A stretch of DNA of 64,000 bases from positions 1-64,000 of the forward strand of contig JAEYDD010000045.1 of assembly GCA_023404095.1 (NCBI GenBank). Reading direction: 5' to 3'. Below are positions 35,772-44,426 of this stretch, one piece after another; position 1 is the stretch's first letter; each line of letters starts with the position of its first letter. Below the pieces are notes generated by a model. The model was not told the origin of the DNA and did no database searches. It saw nothing but the letters and a program-made list of their open reading frames with translations. The stretch is from Pseudomonadota bacterium. GTDB taxonomy: Bacteria > Pseudomonadota > Alphaproteobacteria > Rhizobiales > Rhizobiaceae. The translations under genes were made by a program, and so were the position numbers.

Positions 35772-37142
35772 TCAGCCGCCGTTGGCGACGACGGTCGCGC
35801 GATAGCGCCCCACCGCCTCGGCGATCAAGCCGGCCACCTTCTTCTGCCAGGCGGGATCGATCAGAAGCTGCTCGTCCTCCTTGTTCGACAGGAAGCCGAG
35901 TTCAAGAAGCACCGAGGGAACATCGGGCGCCTTCAACACGCGAAACCCGGCGTAGCGATGCGGATTGTTGATGAGCTTCACCTCGCCCTCGAAGGCGCCG
36001 ACCACCTGCTTGGCCAGACCGATGGAAAAGCCCTGCGTCTCGCGGCGCGTCAGGTCGATCAGGATATCGGCCACTTCCGGCGGCTCGCCCTCCAGCGGCA
36101 TTCCGGCAATCTCGTCCGAAAGATTTTCGCGCGCGGCAAGGTTGGCGGCGAGACTGTCGGATGCCTTGTCGGAAATCGTATAGACCGTGGCGCCGCGAAT
36201 GTCCTTCTGGCGCAGCGTATCGGCGTGGATCGAGATCAGCAGGTTGGCGTTGCGGCTGCGCGCCAGTTGCACCCGCTGCGGCAGCGACAGGAATTCGTCC
36301 TTGTCACGCGTCAAGAACGCCTCGGTCGACGGGAGCCTGTTCAGCGCTGCCGCGATTTCCTTGGCAAAGGCCAGCGTCACGGCCTTTTCATGCGTGCCTG
36401 TCTCCACCCCCAGAGCGCCGTTGTCGATGCCGCCATGGCCCGCGTCGACGGCGATGACGAAACGGCCAGGCTCCACCGCCTCACCCGGAACCACCGCGCC
36501 ATCGGCGGACGCGACGCTTGTGGTCGCCTCCTTCCATTTCTGGCCGTTCACCAATTCGGCGAAGGCATCCTCGGTGACGATCCCTGCATCAATGACGAGG
36601 CGGAAGCTCTTGCCGCCCTCCTCTTCGCGAACTTCGGTGGAGGTCACGCTTGCAGGCCGGTCCGCCGTCAGCACGATCCGGGACCGCCCCTCAGCCATGG
36701 CGCCGAAACGGACATCCTTGAAGAGGCCGCGTGCGGCAAACTCATCCTTCTTCAGCGCGAACACCGTTTCGGGAAGATCGATCAGGATACGGTAGGGATT
36801 GGCGACGTAGTGAACCGAAATATCCGGCCGCTTGTCGAAATCGATGATGAGGCGCGTGCGGGCATCGTCGCCGGCCATGCGGCCCGAATAGGCCAGCAGC
36901 GCCGTATTGTCCGCCGGGATGGAGCCGGTCGTGACCTCTGCGCCGGCAGCAGCGATCCCGCCGGCGAACGAGGGGAAGGCCACAAGCGCAAAGACCGCCG
37001 CGCCCGCAAGCCGGCACAGCCATCTCGCCGTCCGGTTGCCCGCTTCAGCCCCTTGCGTCACCACGACCTTCAATTCCCGACCTCCCCGACCAATGCCGTC
37101 CTGCTTGCGGCTCGGATCCAACAGCAATTCCTTCGGCCGCAC
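35772..37142 (-). CDS. amiC: N-acetylmuramoyl-L-alanine amidase with AMIN domain
   Basis: A 456-residue exported amidase that removes stem peptides from peptidoglycan during septal cleavage. After a hydrophobic signal segment (LCRLAGAAVFALVAFPSFA) comes an AMIN domain (about 85-190; TRLIIDFDKRPDISVHYVANPYRILIDLP). The zinc-dependent amidase_3 catalytic domain (about 225-450) has the ligands in IAVDAGHGGIDNGA, E of GTHEKAVTLAFAKEI, and ISIHAD; the catalytic glutamate is in VLLELGFLSNKED. The signal sequence lies some 35 residues in, so a later start than ATG 37142, for example GTG near 37067, is possible. It is divergent from rne and lies upstream of mrcA on the same strand. Confidence 0.92.
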   Translation of the reverse strand: MRPKELLLDPSRKQDGIGRGGRELKVVVTQGAEAGNRTARWLCRLAGAAVFALVAFPSFAGGIAAAGAEVTTGSIPADNTALLAYSGRMAGDDARTRLIIDFDKRPDISVHYVANPYRILIDLPETVFALKKDEFAARGLFKDVRFGAMAEGRSRIVLTADRPASVTSTEVREEEGGKSFRLVIDAGIVTEDAFAELVNGQKWKEATTSVASADGAVVPGEAVEPGRFVIAVDAGHGGIDNGALGVETGTHEKAVTLAFAKEIAAALNRLPSTEAFLTRDKDEFLSLPQRVQLARSRNANLLISIHADTLRQKDIRGATVYTISDKASDSLAANLAARENLSDEIAGMPLEGEPPEVADILIDLTRRETQGFSIGLAKQVVGAFEGEVKLINNPHRYAGFRVLKAPDVPSVLLELGFLSNKEDEQLLIDPAWQKKVAGLIAEAVGRYRATVVANGG

Positions 37143-37748
37143 CAGACGCCCGAAGCGAATTAATCGTCGGACAAACTTGACGCCGCATGGTTAACCGAAG
37201 CTTACCGGCATTGCGCCGGAGCACGTGGGCGGCCGGCTTCCATCCTGCGGGATTGGATCATAATTGTGACGGCCCCGGCTTTTTCCTTGCCATTGTGACA
37301 TATTGAACATAAAAGCGATTTCAGGGAAAAAGCACTGACGGGATAGAAGCCGCAGGCGGGCAGCCAACCATCTGGAATTGGCGCCGAAACTGGCCTTCAT
37401 CCGCCGTCGTAAAGCTTCTTCCCGAGCAATGGAATCGCGGTAATCCGGCGGTGGCCGGACCAAATCAACGGTGGATATCCACCATGGGCATTCAGGCCCA
37501 CTTCATCGGACCGTCTCGGTCTATGACATTGGCAATCTCGTTTGGACGTTGATGTTGTCGCTGCGGTATATGTCAGAGGTTAACAGGCTTCGGTGCGTGA
37601 TCGTACCAGCCGTTGTCTGGCCGCAGCCCGCTCACCCCGCCCCGACGGGAACTCACTTATCCGGCGCAGCGCTCCCACCTTCCGACCGACCGCCTATCGG
37701 CGGCCGATCGCCAGACAGGCTTGGCCTGCGCCGAGGAGCAGAACTTTC
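37143..37748. promoter_or_regulatory. Long divergent region and probable rne 5' leader
   Basis: The 606 bases between amiC (minus) and rne (plus) contain no supported gene. GGTGGATATCCACC at 37470-37483 is a perfect 14-base palindrome, and TGGGC-ATTCAG-GCCCA follows at 37484-37500. Closer to rne, the region 37672-37740 is rich in short G+C inverted repeats. Long structured leaders are a known trait of rne genes, allowing RNase E to cleave and limit its own mRNA in enterobacteria. Applying this here is inference. Confidence 0.45.
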
Positions 37749-40625
37749 ATGGCAGACAAAATGCTTATCGATGCGTCTCACGCAGAGGAGACGCGCGTCG
37801 TTGTCGTACGCGGCAACCGCATAGAAGAATTCGATTTCGAATCGCAGCACAAGAAGCAGATCCGCGGCAACATCTACCTTGCCAAGGTCACCCGCGTTGA
37901 GCCGTCGCTGCAGGCGGCATTCGTGGACTATGGCGGCAACCGCCACGGCTTCCTGGCCTTCGCCGAAATCCATCCCGACTACTACCAGATCCCGCTGGCC
38001 GACCGTCAGGCGCTGCTTCGCGCGGAGGCCGAGGAGGCCCGCCGCGACGAAGACATCGAGCATGTCGAGACCGCGCCCGTCGCCGCCCAGCCGGTAACGA
38101 TCGTGCAGGAGACCCCGGCGGAGACGCCGGTCGAGGCCGAGACAATCGCCGCCGAGACGGTCGAGGTTGTCGCGGAAACGGCCGAAGCGGTGCCTGCCGC
38201 AGAGGCCGAGGTCGAGGCCGCGCCGGTCGAGGAAGAGACCAAGCCGAAGGCGAAGAAGCCGCGCAAGCCGCGCGCCAAGAAGGCCGCCGCCAAGGAAGAA
38301 GCCGCCGAAGACACACAGGCTGCAGCAACGGACGACGAGGACGGCAAGACGCCGTCCGGCGACATGGCCGCCGCCGTCGATACCGACGTCATCTCCGAAG
38401 AGGTGCGCAAGCGTCCGGGCGACGACGATGACGACGACGACGATCACCACGAAGAAAAGGAAGTGATCGAATCGGTCGGCGCCGAGGATGCGATGGAAGA
38501 GGTTCCGGACCGCATCCAGCGCAAGCCGCGCAAGCAGTACCGCATCCAGGAAGTGATCAAGCGCCGGCAGATCCTGCTGGTCCAGGTCGCCAAGGAAGAG
38601 CGCGGCAACAAGGGCGCTGCCCTCACCACCTACCTTTCGCTGGCCGGCCGCTATTCGGTCCTGATGCCGAATACCGCCCGTGGTGGCGGTATTTCCCGCA
38701 AGATCACCAACCCCCAGGACCGCAAGCGCCTGAAGGAGATCGCCCGCGATCTCGAAGTGCCGCAGGGCATGGGCGTGATCCTGCGCACCGCCGGCGCCAA
38801 CCGCACCAAGGTAGAGGTCAAGCGCGACTTCGAATACCTGATGCGCCTGTGGGAGAACGTGCGCACGCTGACGCTGAACTCGACCGCGCCCTGCCTCGTC
38901 TACGAGGAAGGCTCGCTGATCAAGCGCTCGATCCGTGACCTCTACAACAAGGATATCAGCGAGATCGTCGTCGCCGGCGAGGAAGGCTACAAGGAAGCCA
39001 AGGCCTTCATGAAGATGCTGATGCCGAGCCACGCCAAGGTGGTTCAGCCCTATCGCGACATCCACCCGATCTTCTCGCGCTCAGGCATCGAGGCTCAGCT
39101 CGACCGCATGCTGCAGCCGCAGGTGACGCTGAAGTCCGGGGGCTACATCATCATCAACCAGACCGAGGCGCTCGTCTCGATCGACGTCAACTCCGGCCGT
39201 TCGACGCGCGAGCATTCGATCGAGGAGACGGCGCTGCAGACGAACCTGGAGGCCGCCGAGGAAGTGGCGCGCCAGCTGCGCCTGCGCGACCTTGCAGGCC
39301 TCGTCGTCATCGACTTCATCGACATGGAGGAGAAGCGCAACAACCGCTCCGTCGAGAAGAAGCTGAAGGACTGCCTCAAGCACGACCGCGCCCGCATCCA
39401 GGTCGGCCGGATCTCGCATTTCGGCCTGCTCGAGATGTCGCGCCAGCGCATCCGCGCCTCCGTGCTCGAAAGCACGACGCAGACCTGCCCGCACTGCAAC
39501 GGCACCGGGCATATCCGCTCGCAGTCGTCCGTCGCACTGCATGTCCTGCGCGGCATCGAGGAGTATCTGCTCAAGAATACCACGCACAACATCACCGTGC
39601 GCACGACGCCGGATATCGCGCTCTACCTGCTCAACCAGAAGCGCGGAACGATCAACGACTACGAGACGCGCTTCGGTGTCCATATCGTGATCGATGCGGA
39701 TGCCCATGTCGGCGCCCAGCATTTCGCGATCGACCGCGGTGAGCCCGTCGAAAATCCGGTCAAGATCGAGCAGTTCGTCCAGTTCGCTCCCGAGCCGGAT
39801 GAGGATGACGACATCGTCATCGAGGAAGATCTGGAAGAAGAGGAAGCCGAGGTTGTGGCCAAGCCCGTTGCTGCCGCTGCTGCTTCATCCTCTGACGACC
39901 AGTCGGGCCGCAAGCGCAAGCGCCGGCGCCGCCGCCGCGGCCGTGGCGGTTCGGAGGGAACCGAAACCAGCGACACCGCCTCGTTCGGCGGCGAACAGCC
40001 GGGCGACGTGGACGAAGAAGGCGACGAGGCCGAGGATGAGACCGAAGCCGCCGGCGAGGCACAGCACGCAGCCGACGACGATCAGGGCAAGCGCAAGCGC
40101 CGTCGTCGCGGCAAGCGCGGCGGCCGCCGCAACCGTGGCGACGAGCTGGAAGCCGGTGCAGAATCGGCAGACGGTGCAGAATCGGCAGACACGGATACCG
40201 AGGCCGATGTCGAGGAGCCGGCCGTGATCGCGGCTGCCGCGGATGCCGAAGTCGTGGCCGCAGTGGAAGGCGACCCGGCGCCGAGCGCGGAAGAGGTTGT
40301 TGCCGAAGTGCTGGCCGAGCCCGCGCCGAAGGCCCGCCGGACCCGCAAGGTCAAGACAAAGAAGGAAGCCGAACCGGAAGTGACGGCCGACGTCGAGGCA
40401 CAGGCGGCGATCGAGGAGCAGCCTGAGGAAGAAGTTGCGGTCGAGGAGGCCGTCGAGGAGGCTGCGGCGGATCTCGAAGAGACCAAGCCCGCCCGCGCCA
40501 ACCGCGACATCTCGACGATCGCATCGGCGCCCGTCGTCAAATCCTCCTCGCCGCAGGAAAAGGAAGGCGACGAACCCGAGAAGCCCAAGAAGGGCGGCTG
40601 GTGGCAGCGTCGCGGCTTCTTCTGA
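37749..40625 (+). CDS. rne: Ribonuclease E
   Basis: A 958-residue endoribonuclease, core of the RNA degradosome. The start MADKMLIDASHAEETRVVVV at 37749 matches alphaproteobacterial RNase E. The S1 RNA-binding domain begins with GNIYLAKVTRVEPSLQAAFVDYG and is interrupted at about residues 95-260 by an acidic, alanine-rich insert. It resumes with KRRQILLVQVAKEERGNKGAALTTYLS. Catalytic metal ligands are in SIDVNSG and VVIDFIDM, and the zinc link is CPHCNGTG. The C-terminal third is disordered, with arginine blocks (KRKRRRRRRGRGG) and acidic stretches, suited to RNA and partner binding. An 18-bp perfect tandem repeat at 40155-40190 encodes GAESAD twice. Confidence 0.97.
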   Translation: MADKMLIDASHAEETRVVVVRGNRIEEFDFESQHKKQIRGNIYLAKVTRVEPSLQAAFVDYGGNRHGFLAFAEIHPDYYQIPLADRQALLRAEAEEARRDEDIEHVETAPVAAQPVTIVQETPAETPVEAETIAAETVEVVAETAEAVPAAEAEVEAAPVEEETKPKAKKPRKPRAKKAAAKEEAAEDTQAAATDDEDGKTPSGDMAAAVDTDVISEEVRKRPGDDDDDDDDHHEEKEVIESVGAEDAMEEVPDRIQRKPRKQYRIQEVIKRRQILLVQVAKEERGNKGAALTTYLSLAGRYSVLMPNTARGGGISRKITNPQDRKRLKEIARDLEVPQGMGVILRTAGANRTKVEVKRDFEYLMRLWENVRTLTLNSTAPCLVYEEGSLIKRSIRDLYNKDISEIVVAGEEGYKEAKAFMKMLMPSHAKVVQPYRDIHPIFSRSGIEAQLDRMLQPQVTLKSGGYIIINQTEALVSIDVNSGRSTREHSIEETALQTNLEAAEEVARQLRLRDLAGLVVIDFIDMEEKRNNRSVEKKLKDCLKHDRARIQVGRISHFGLLEMSRQRIRASVLESTTQTCPHCNGTGHIRSQSSVALHVLRGIEEYLLKNTTHNITVRTTPDIALYLLNQKRGTINDYETRFGVHIVIDADAHVGAQHFAIDRGEPVENPVKIEQFVQFAPEPDEDDDIVIEEDLEEEEAEVVAKPVAAAAASSSDDQSGRKRKRRRRRRGRGGSEGTETSDTASFGGEQPGDVDEEGDEAEDETEAAGEAQHAADDDQGKRKRRRRGKRGGRRNRGDELEAGAESADGAESADTDTEADVEEPAVIAAAADAEVVAAVEGDPAPSAEEVVAEVLAEPAPKARRTRKVKTKKEAEPEVTADVEAQAAIEEQPEEEVAVEEAVEEAAADLEETKPARANRDISTIASAPVVKSSSPQEKEGDEPEKPKKGGWWQRRGFF
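40155..40190 (+). repeat. rne: 18-bp perfect tandem duplication inside rne
   Basis: GGTGCAGAATCGGCAGAC occurs twice without a gap (40155-40172 and 40173-40190), duplicating GAESAD in the disordered acidic tail of RNase E. It keeps the frame and is probably a slippage product with no effect on the catalytic part. Confidence 0.85.
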
Positions 40626-40648
40626 GAACAGCCGATTTGGAGAATGCA

Positions 40649-40680
40649 GGACCCGGCCATCGCGCCGGGTCTTTTTTTTG
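40649..40680 (+). terminator. Rho-independent terminator of rne
   Basis: GACCCGGC, a short loop and GCGCCGGGTC are followed by eight T residues, 24 bases beyond the rne stop. The stem pairs ACCCGGC with GCCGGGT. This is a strong intrinsic terminator. Confidence 0.88.
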
Positions 40681-40707
40681 CCAGCTACCGCTCAAGGAGA
40701 CAGGATT

Positions 40708-41004
40708 GTGTACAACTTCAATATTCTGGAGCGCCGAGCAAAGGATCTGATCGCAGAAGGCAAGGCCGCGGATGCGATCAAGATCTATCTTTTCATGGCA
40801 GATGGAGACCCGTCGCTCGAGGCCGGGTATCTCGGGGAACGGCTCGGCAAGTGCTATGAGATCATTGGCGACCTGCACGCCGCAAAATACTGGTACGGAA
40901 GGGCGGTAGAGGAAAATCCCGAAGTGAGACTGGCTTCTGTGGAAGCTCGCGCAAGGCTAAGCGATGTCAGCATTGATCCCTTGTTGGCGAACGAGAAGAA
41001 ATAG
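40708..41004 (+). CDS. Small TPR-like protein of unknown function
   Basis: A 98-residue helical protein. Two TPR-like helix pairs can be read: ERRAKDLIAEGKAADAIKIYLFMADG and GERLGKCYEIIGDLHAAKYWYGRAVEENPE. The latter matches the TPR pattern of small and large residues well. No signal peptide or membrane segment is seen, so it is probably a cytoplasmic adaptor. I place the start at GTG 40708 because AAGGAGA lies seven bases upstream and the rne terminator ends just before it. The function is unknown. Confidence 0.65.
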   Translation: MYNFNILERRAKDLIAEGKAADAIKIYLFMADGDPSLEAGYLGERLGKCYEIIGDLHAAKYWYGRAVEENPEVRLASVEARARLSDVSIDPLLANEKK

Positions 41005-41088
41005 GTTCGCCCATAGCCTTCGCCCTGCGCTGAGCAGTCCCTACGAACGCCCGGCACAGCGATGCCACCTTGACAGTAGCGCTGCCGT

Positions 41089-42240
41089 CTATTTCAGCCA
41101 GGCTGCTAAGCGGTCCGTCGCTTCGACCATCTGCTCGTATTGCCCGGCAAAGGAGAAGCGCATCGTGCGGTGGCCGCCGATCGGATCGAAGTCGTGGCCC
41201 GGGGTGGCGGCGACGTCGATCTCCGCCAGCATGCGGCGGGCGAATGCCATACTGTCGTTCGTGAAGCGGCCGACATCGACATAGGCGTAGAAGGCCCCGT
41301 CCATGGGCGAGGCGATGGTGAAGCCGATCTGCGGCAACCGTGCCGCCAGCAGGTCGCGGTTGCGGCCATAGGCCTCGCGGTGGGCGTCGAGTTCCTCATG
41401 CGCGCCGAGTGCTGCGAGCGCTGCCAGTTGCGAAATCTCCGGAGCAGATATGTAGAGGCTCTGCGACAGGCGCTCGATCGGGCGCACGACATCCTTCGGC
41501 AGCACCATCCAGCCGATCCGCCAGCCGGTCATGCAGTAGTATTTCGAGAAGGAATTGATCACGACGACGTCGTCGGTCAGTTCGAGTGCAGTCGTCTCCT
41601 CGCCGGAAAACGTCAGCCCGTGATAGATCTCGTCGGAGATAAAGGCGATGTCGCTGGCGCTGCAGTAGTCGGCCAGCGCCTTCAGGTGCGCACGGTCGGT
41701 GACGGTACCTGTCGGATTGGCCGGGCTCGCTAGCAGGACGCCGGAAAGCTTGCCGAACACGCTCTGGGCGGCCTCAAGGCTTTCAGGCGTCATCGTGAAG
41801 CCGTTTTCGGCGCTGACCTCGATCTCGATCGTCTCGATGCCGAGGGCTGAAAGAATGTTGCGGTAGGCCGGGTAGCCTGGCCGCGCGATCGCGACTCGGT
41901 CGCCGGCATCGAACAGCGTCAGGAAGGCGAGGTTGAAGCCGGCAGACGAACCCGTCGTCACCGCGATGCGGGCGGGATCGACGTCGACTGCGTGCCGGGC
42001 GCGGTAATGCCCGGCGATGCCCCGGCGCAGGTCGTTAAGCCCGAGCGCCTCGGTATAGCCGATGCGTCCGTCCTCAAGTGCCTGTCGGGCGGCTGAAAGC
42101 GCTGCAGCGGGCGCGGGATAGGCCGGCTGGCCAACCGCCATCGAGATGACCGGATTGCCTGCGGATCGCCGCCGCGTCGCCTCGGCAAGGACGTCCATCG
42201 CGTGGAACGGTTCGACTGCACTACGGCGGGAGACTTTCAT
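41089..42240 (-). CDS. PLP-dependent aminotransferase, class I/II
   Basis: A 383-residue fold-type I aminotransferase. The PLP-binding lysine is in NSFSKYYCMTGWRIGW, the pyridoxal-contacting asparagine and aspartate are in ASPANPTGT and ISDEIYHGL, and the carboxylate-binding arginine is in TMRFSFAG. The N-terminal AVEPFHAMDVLAEATRR with ISMAVGQPAYPAP resembles the MalY/AspC-like family members annotated as aspartate aminotransferases in rhizobia. The amino-acid substrate cannot be read off. It stands alone on the minus strand, divergent from the DsbA-like gene, with a gap of about 290 bases that holds no gene. Confidence 0.88.
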   Translation of the reverse strand: MKVSRRSAVEPFHAMDVLAEATRRRSAGNPVISMAVGQPAYPAPAAALSAARQALEDGRIGYTEALGLNDLRRGIAGHYRARHAVDVDPARIAVTTGSSAGFNLAFLTLFDAGDRVAIARPGYPAYRNILSALGIETIEIEVSAENGFTMTPESLEAAQSVFGKLSGVLLASPANPTGTVTDRAHLKALADYCSASDIAFISDEIYHGLTFSGEETTALELTDDVVVINSFSKYYCMTGWRIGWMVLPKDVVRPIERLSQSLYISAPEISQLAALAALGAHEELDAHREAYGRNRDLLAARLPQIGFTIASPMDGAFYAYVDVGRFTNDSMAFARRMLAEIDVAATPGHDFDPIGGHRTMRFSFAGQYEQMVEATDRLAAWLK

Positions 42241-42533
42241 CGCTCGATCTTTCCTCGAGAATCAGGGACTGACGACGCCGGGCGGCGTGCCTGGATTTGC
42301 GGCGGGCCTCTGCACAACCGGAGAACCGAACTCCAGCGCCGCAGGTGGCGCACAACGCAGTAGCCGGAACAGCGCCCTGTTCACAATCCCGACAGGGTAC
42401 CCTTTCTACCGAAAATGCTGTTCCGTTTCCGCGGCAGCCGCCGTAAGGTCGTCGCAATGCGCCGCGATCATGATAGCGAAGCGGCCACCAGAAAACGACG
42501 GCAGCCAGCCTGCTGCGGCATCACGAGGACCAT

Positions 42534-43298
42534 ATGTTTCGCAATCACGGCAAGAAGCTTGCAGCAGCGCTCACGCTCGCAGGTGCCCTCACCCTTCCCT
42601 TCCAGGCCCATGCCTTCGATGCCAAGCAGAAGGAAGAGATCGGCGCACTCGTGAAGGAATACCTTCTCGCAAATCCGGAAATCCTGATGGACATGCAGGA
42701 AGCGCTTCAGCAAAAGCAGATGCAGGCGCAGCAGCAGCAGGCGTCCGCCGCGATCACCGACAATCAGAAGGCGATCTTCAATGCCGCGGAAGACATCTCG
42801 CTCGGCAATCCCGACGGCGACGTGACCATCGTGGAATTCTTCGACTACAACTGCGGCTACTGCAAACGGGCGCTTTCGGACATGGACGCCATGCTGGAGG
42901 CCGACAAGAACGTCCGCTTCGTGCTGAAGGAGCTGCCGATCCTGGGGCCTGATTCGCTTGCCGCCCACAAGGTCAGCGCTGCCTTCCGCGACCTCGCGCC
43001 GGAGAAGTACGGCGAATTCCACCGCGCCCTGCTCGGCGGCGAGGAGCGTGCCACGGAAGAAACCGCGATCGCGCTTGCCGTGAAACTCGGCGTCAACGAA
43101 GCCGACATCCGCAAGCAGATGGAAGTGAAGCCGCACGACGATGCCGTTCGCAACGCCTATAGCCTTGCACAGAGCCTCGGAATCACCGGCACCCCCTCCT
43201 ACGTCATTGCAAATGAAGCAGTATTCGGCGCGGTCGGCGTCGACGAACTGACCGAGAAGGTGGCGAACGTCCGCTCCTGCGGCAAGGCCGCCTGCTGA
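42534..43298 (+). CDS. Periplasmic DsbA-family thiol-disulfide protein
   Basis: A 254-residue exported thioredoxin-fold protein. The signal peptide ends near FQAHAFD (residue 27). A helical, glutamine-rich N-terminal region (QQKQMQAQQQQ) precedes the fold, as in the Com1/ScsC-like group. The active site is C-G-Y-C in FFDYNCGYCKRAL, and the cis-proline loop is GITGTPSYVI. The C-terminal pair SCGKAAC adds two cysteines outside the fold, which is slightly unusual. It would oxidise, reduce or isomerise disulfides in the periplasm. ATG 42534 has GAGGACC upstream. A striking hairpin lies just after it (43323-43361). Confidence 0.9.
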   Translation: MFRNHGKKLAAALTLAGALTLPFQAHAFDAKQKEEIGALVKEYLLANPEILMDMQEALQQKQMQAQQQQASAAITDNQKAIFNAAEDISLGNPDGDVTIVEFFDYNCGYCKRALSDMDAMLEADKNVRFVLKELPILGPDSLAAHKVSAAFRDLAPEKYGEFHRALLGGEERATEETAIALAVKLGVNEADIRKQMEVKPHDDAVRNAYSLAQSLGITGTPSYVIANEAVFGAVGVDELTEKVANVRSCGKAAC

Positions 43299-43322
43299 GG
43301 CAGGCCGGTAACACCGATTGCT

Positions 43323-43361
43323 GCACGATCCTGGAATGGGCCCTCATGTCCAGGATCGTGC
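43323..43361. repeat. Perfect 13-bp inverted repeat between dsbA-like gene and aroQ
   Basis: GCACGATCCTGGA (43323-43335) and TCCAGGATCGTGC (43349-43361) pair perfectly around a 13-base loop, 24 bases past the stop codon. No T tract follows on either strand, so it is not a standard intrinsic terminator. It could protect a 3' end or act as an operator. Confidence 0.7.
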
Positions 43362-43497
43362 CGTCCGCCATCTTTCCGCCACTCCCTTGCTGTTCAGGCA
43401 ACGTGGTTGTGGACAAGGCGCGCGCGGGTCCTTGGGGCTTTTCCTTGAAGAACCGGCGGTCTATAGGTAAGCCACGATCCAGAAAGCGGAAATTCGA

Positions 43498-43935
43498 ATG
43501 GCTCCGACCCTGTTTGTCCTGAATGGTCCAAACCTCAACGCGCTCGGCAAGCGCGAGCCCGGCATCTATGGTGGGCATACGCTGGCCGATATAGAGGCTC
43601 TGTGCCGTGCCGAAGGAGAGAGGCTCGGTTTTGCGATCGACTTTCGCCAGACGAACCATGAAGGCGTGCTCGTAGACTGGATCCACGAGGCCGGCGATAC
43701 GGCGGCCGGCATTGCCATCAATGCGGGCGCCTACACGCACACCTCCATCGCCCTGCACGACGCCATCCGGGCCATCCGGATCCCGGTCGTCGAACTGCAC
43801 CTTTCCAACGTGCATGCGCGCGAGGAATTCCGCCACAAGTCCATGATCGCGCCCGCGGTCAAGGGCGTCATCTGCGGGTTCGGCGAGCATAGCTACATCC
43901 TGGCGCTGCAAGCGCTGAAATCCTTGACGAAATAA
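43498..43935 (+). CDS. aroQ: 3-dehydroquinate dehydratase, type II
   Basis: A 145-residue type II dehydroquinase, converting 3-dehydroquinate to 3-dehydroshikimate in the shikimate pathway. FVLNGPNLNALGKREPGIYGG contains the flexible-loop arginine and the catalytic tyrosine. FRQTNHEGVLVDWIHEA, INAGAYTHTSIALHDAI (substrate-contacting asparagine and histidine side) and VELHLSNVHAREEFRHKS complete the family pattern. It precedes accB by 22 bases, a pairing seen widely in alphaproteobacteria. It probably forms one transcription unit with accB, accC and aat. Confidence 0.96.
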   Translation: MAPTLFVLNGPNLNALGKREPGIYGGHTLADIEALCRAEGERLGFAIDFRQTNHEGVLVDWIHEAGDTAAGIAINAGAYTHTSIALHDAIRAIRIPVVELHLSNVHAREEFRHKSMIAPAVKGVICGFGEHSYILALQALKSLTK

Positions 43936-43957
43936 AGAAAATAAGAGGCTCAATCCC

Positions 43958-44416
43958 ATGGCTGACAAGAAGCAGGGCATCGATCAGACGCTGATCCGCG
44001 ATCTCGCGAACATCCTCAACGAGACGGACCTGACCGAGATCGAAGTCGAGCAGGACGACCTGCGCATCCGCGTCTCGCGCGCAGGTACGCCGCAGTACGT
44101 TTCCGCCCCTGTTCCCGCTCCTCATGCCGTCGCAGCACCGGTTGCAGCAGCCGTCGCCGCCCCGGCCGCCGCCCGCGACAACAAAAACGCCGTCACCGCG
44201 CCGATGGTCGGCACGGCCTATCTCTCCCCCGCCCCTGGCGCGCGCCCCTTCGTTGAAGTCGGCTCCACGGTACAGGAGGGCCAGACGCTGCTCATCATCG
44301 AAGCCATGAAGACGATGAACCAGATCCCGGCGCCGCGCTCGGGCAAGGTCACCGAAATCATGGTCACCGATGCTGCACCGGTCGAATATGGCGAACCGCT
44401 GATCGTCATCGAGTGA
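43958..44416 (+). CDS. accB: Biotin carboxyl carrier protein of acetyl-CoA carboxylase
   Basis: A 152-residue carrier that holds biotin for acetyl-CoA carboxylase, the first step of fatty-acid synthesis. The N-terminal helical part ([34 protein letters not shown]) is followed by an alanine/proline-rich hinge. The biotinyl domain carries the lysine of EAMKTMNQI. The thumb-like insert around [16 protein letters not shown] is typical of AccB. It is 10 bases upstream of accC. Confidence 0.97.
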   Translation: MADKKQGIDQTLIRDLANILNETDLTEIEVEQDDLRIRVSRAGTPQYVSAPVPAPHAVAAPVAAAVAAPAAARDNKNAVTAPMVGTAYLSPAPGARPFVEVGSTVQEGQTLLIIEAMKTMNQIPAPRSGKVTEIMVTDAAPVEYGEPLIVIE

Positions 44417-44426
44417 GGACGGCGCG

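Noticed and set aside
37470..37483. Perfect palindrome GGTGGATATCCACC between amiC and rne
   Set aside because: It is noted as part of the leader region but not raised as a separate finding, because no regulator or second copy supports an operator role.
38350..38460. Run of aspartate codons in rne that looks like a microsatellite
   Set aside because: The GAC/GAT mixture keeps frame and fits the acidic insert common to alphaproteobacterial RNase E; it is not an independent repeat element.
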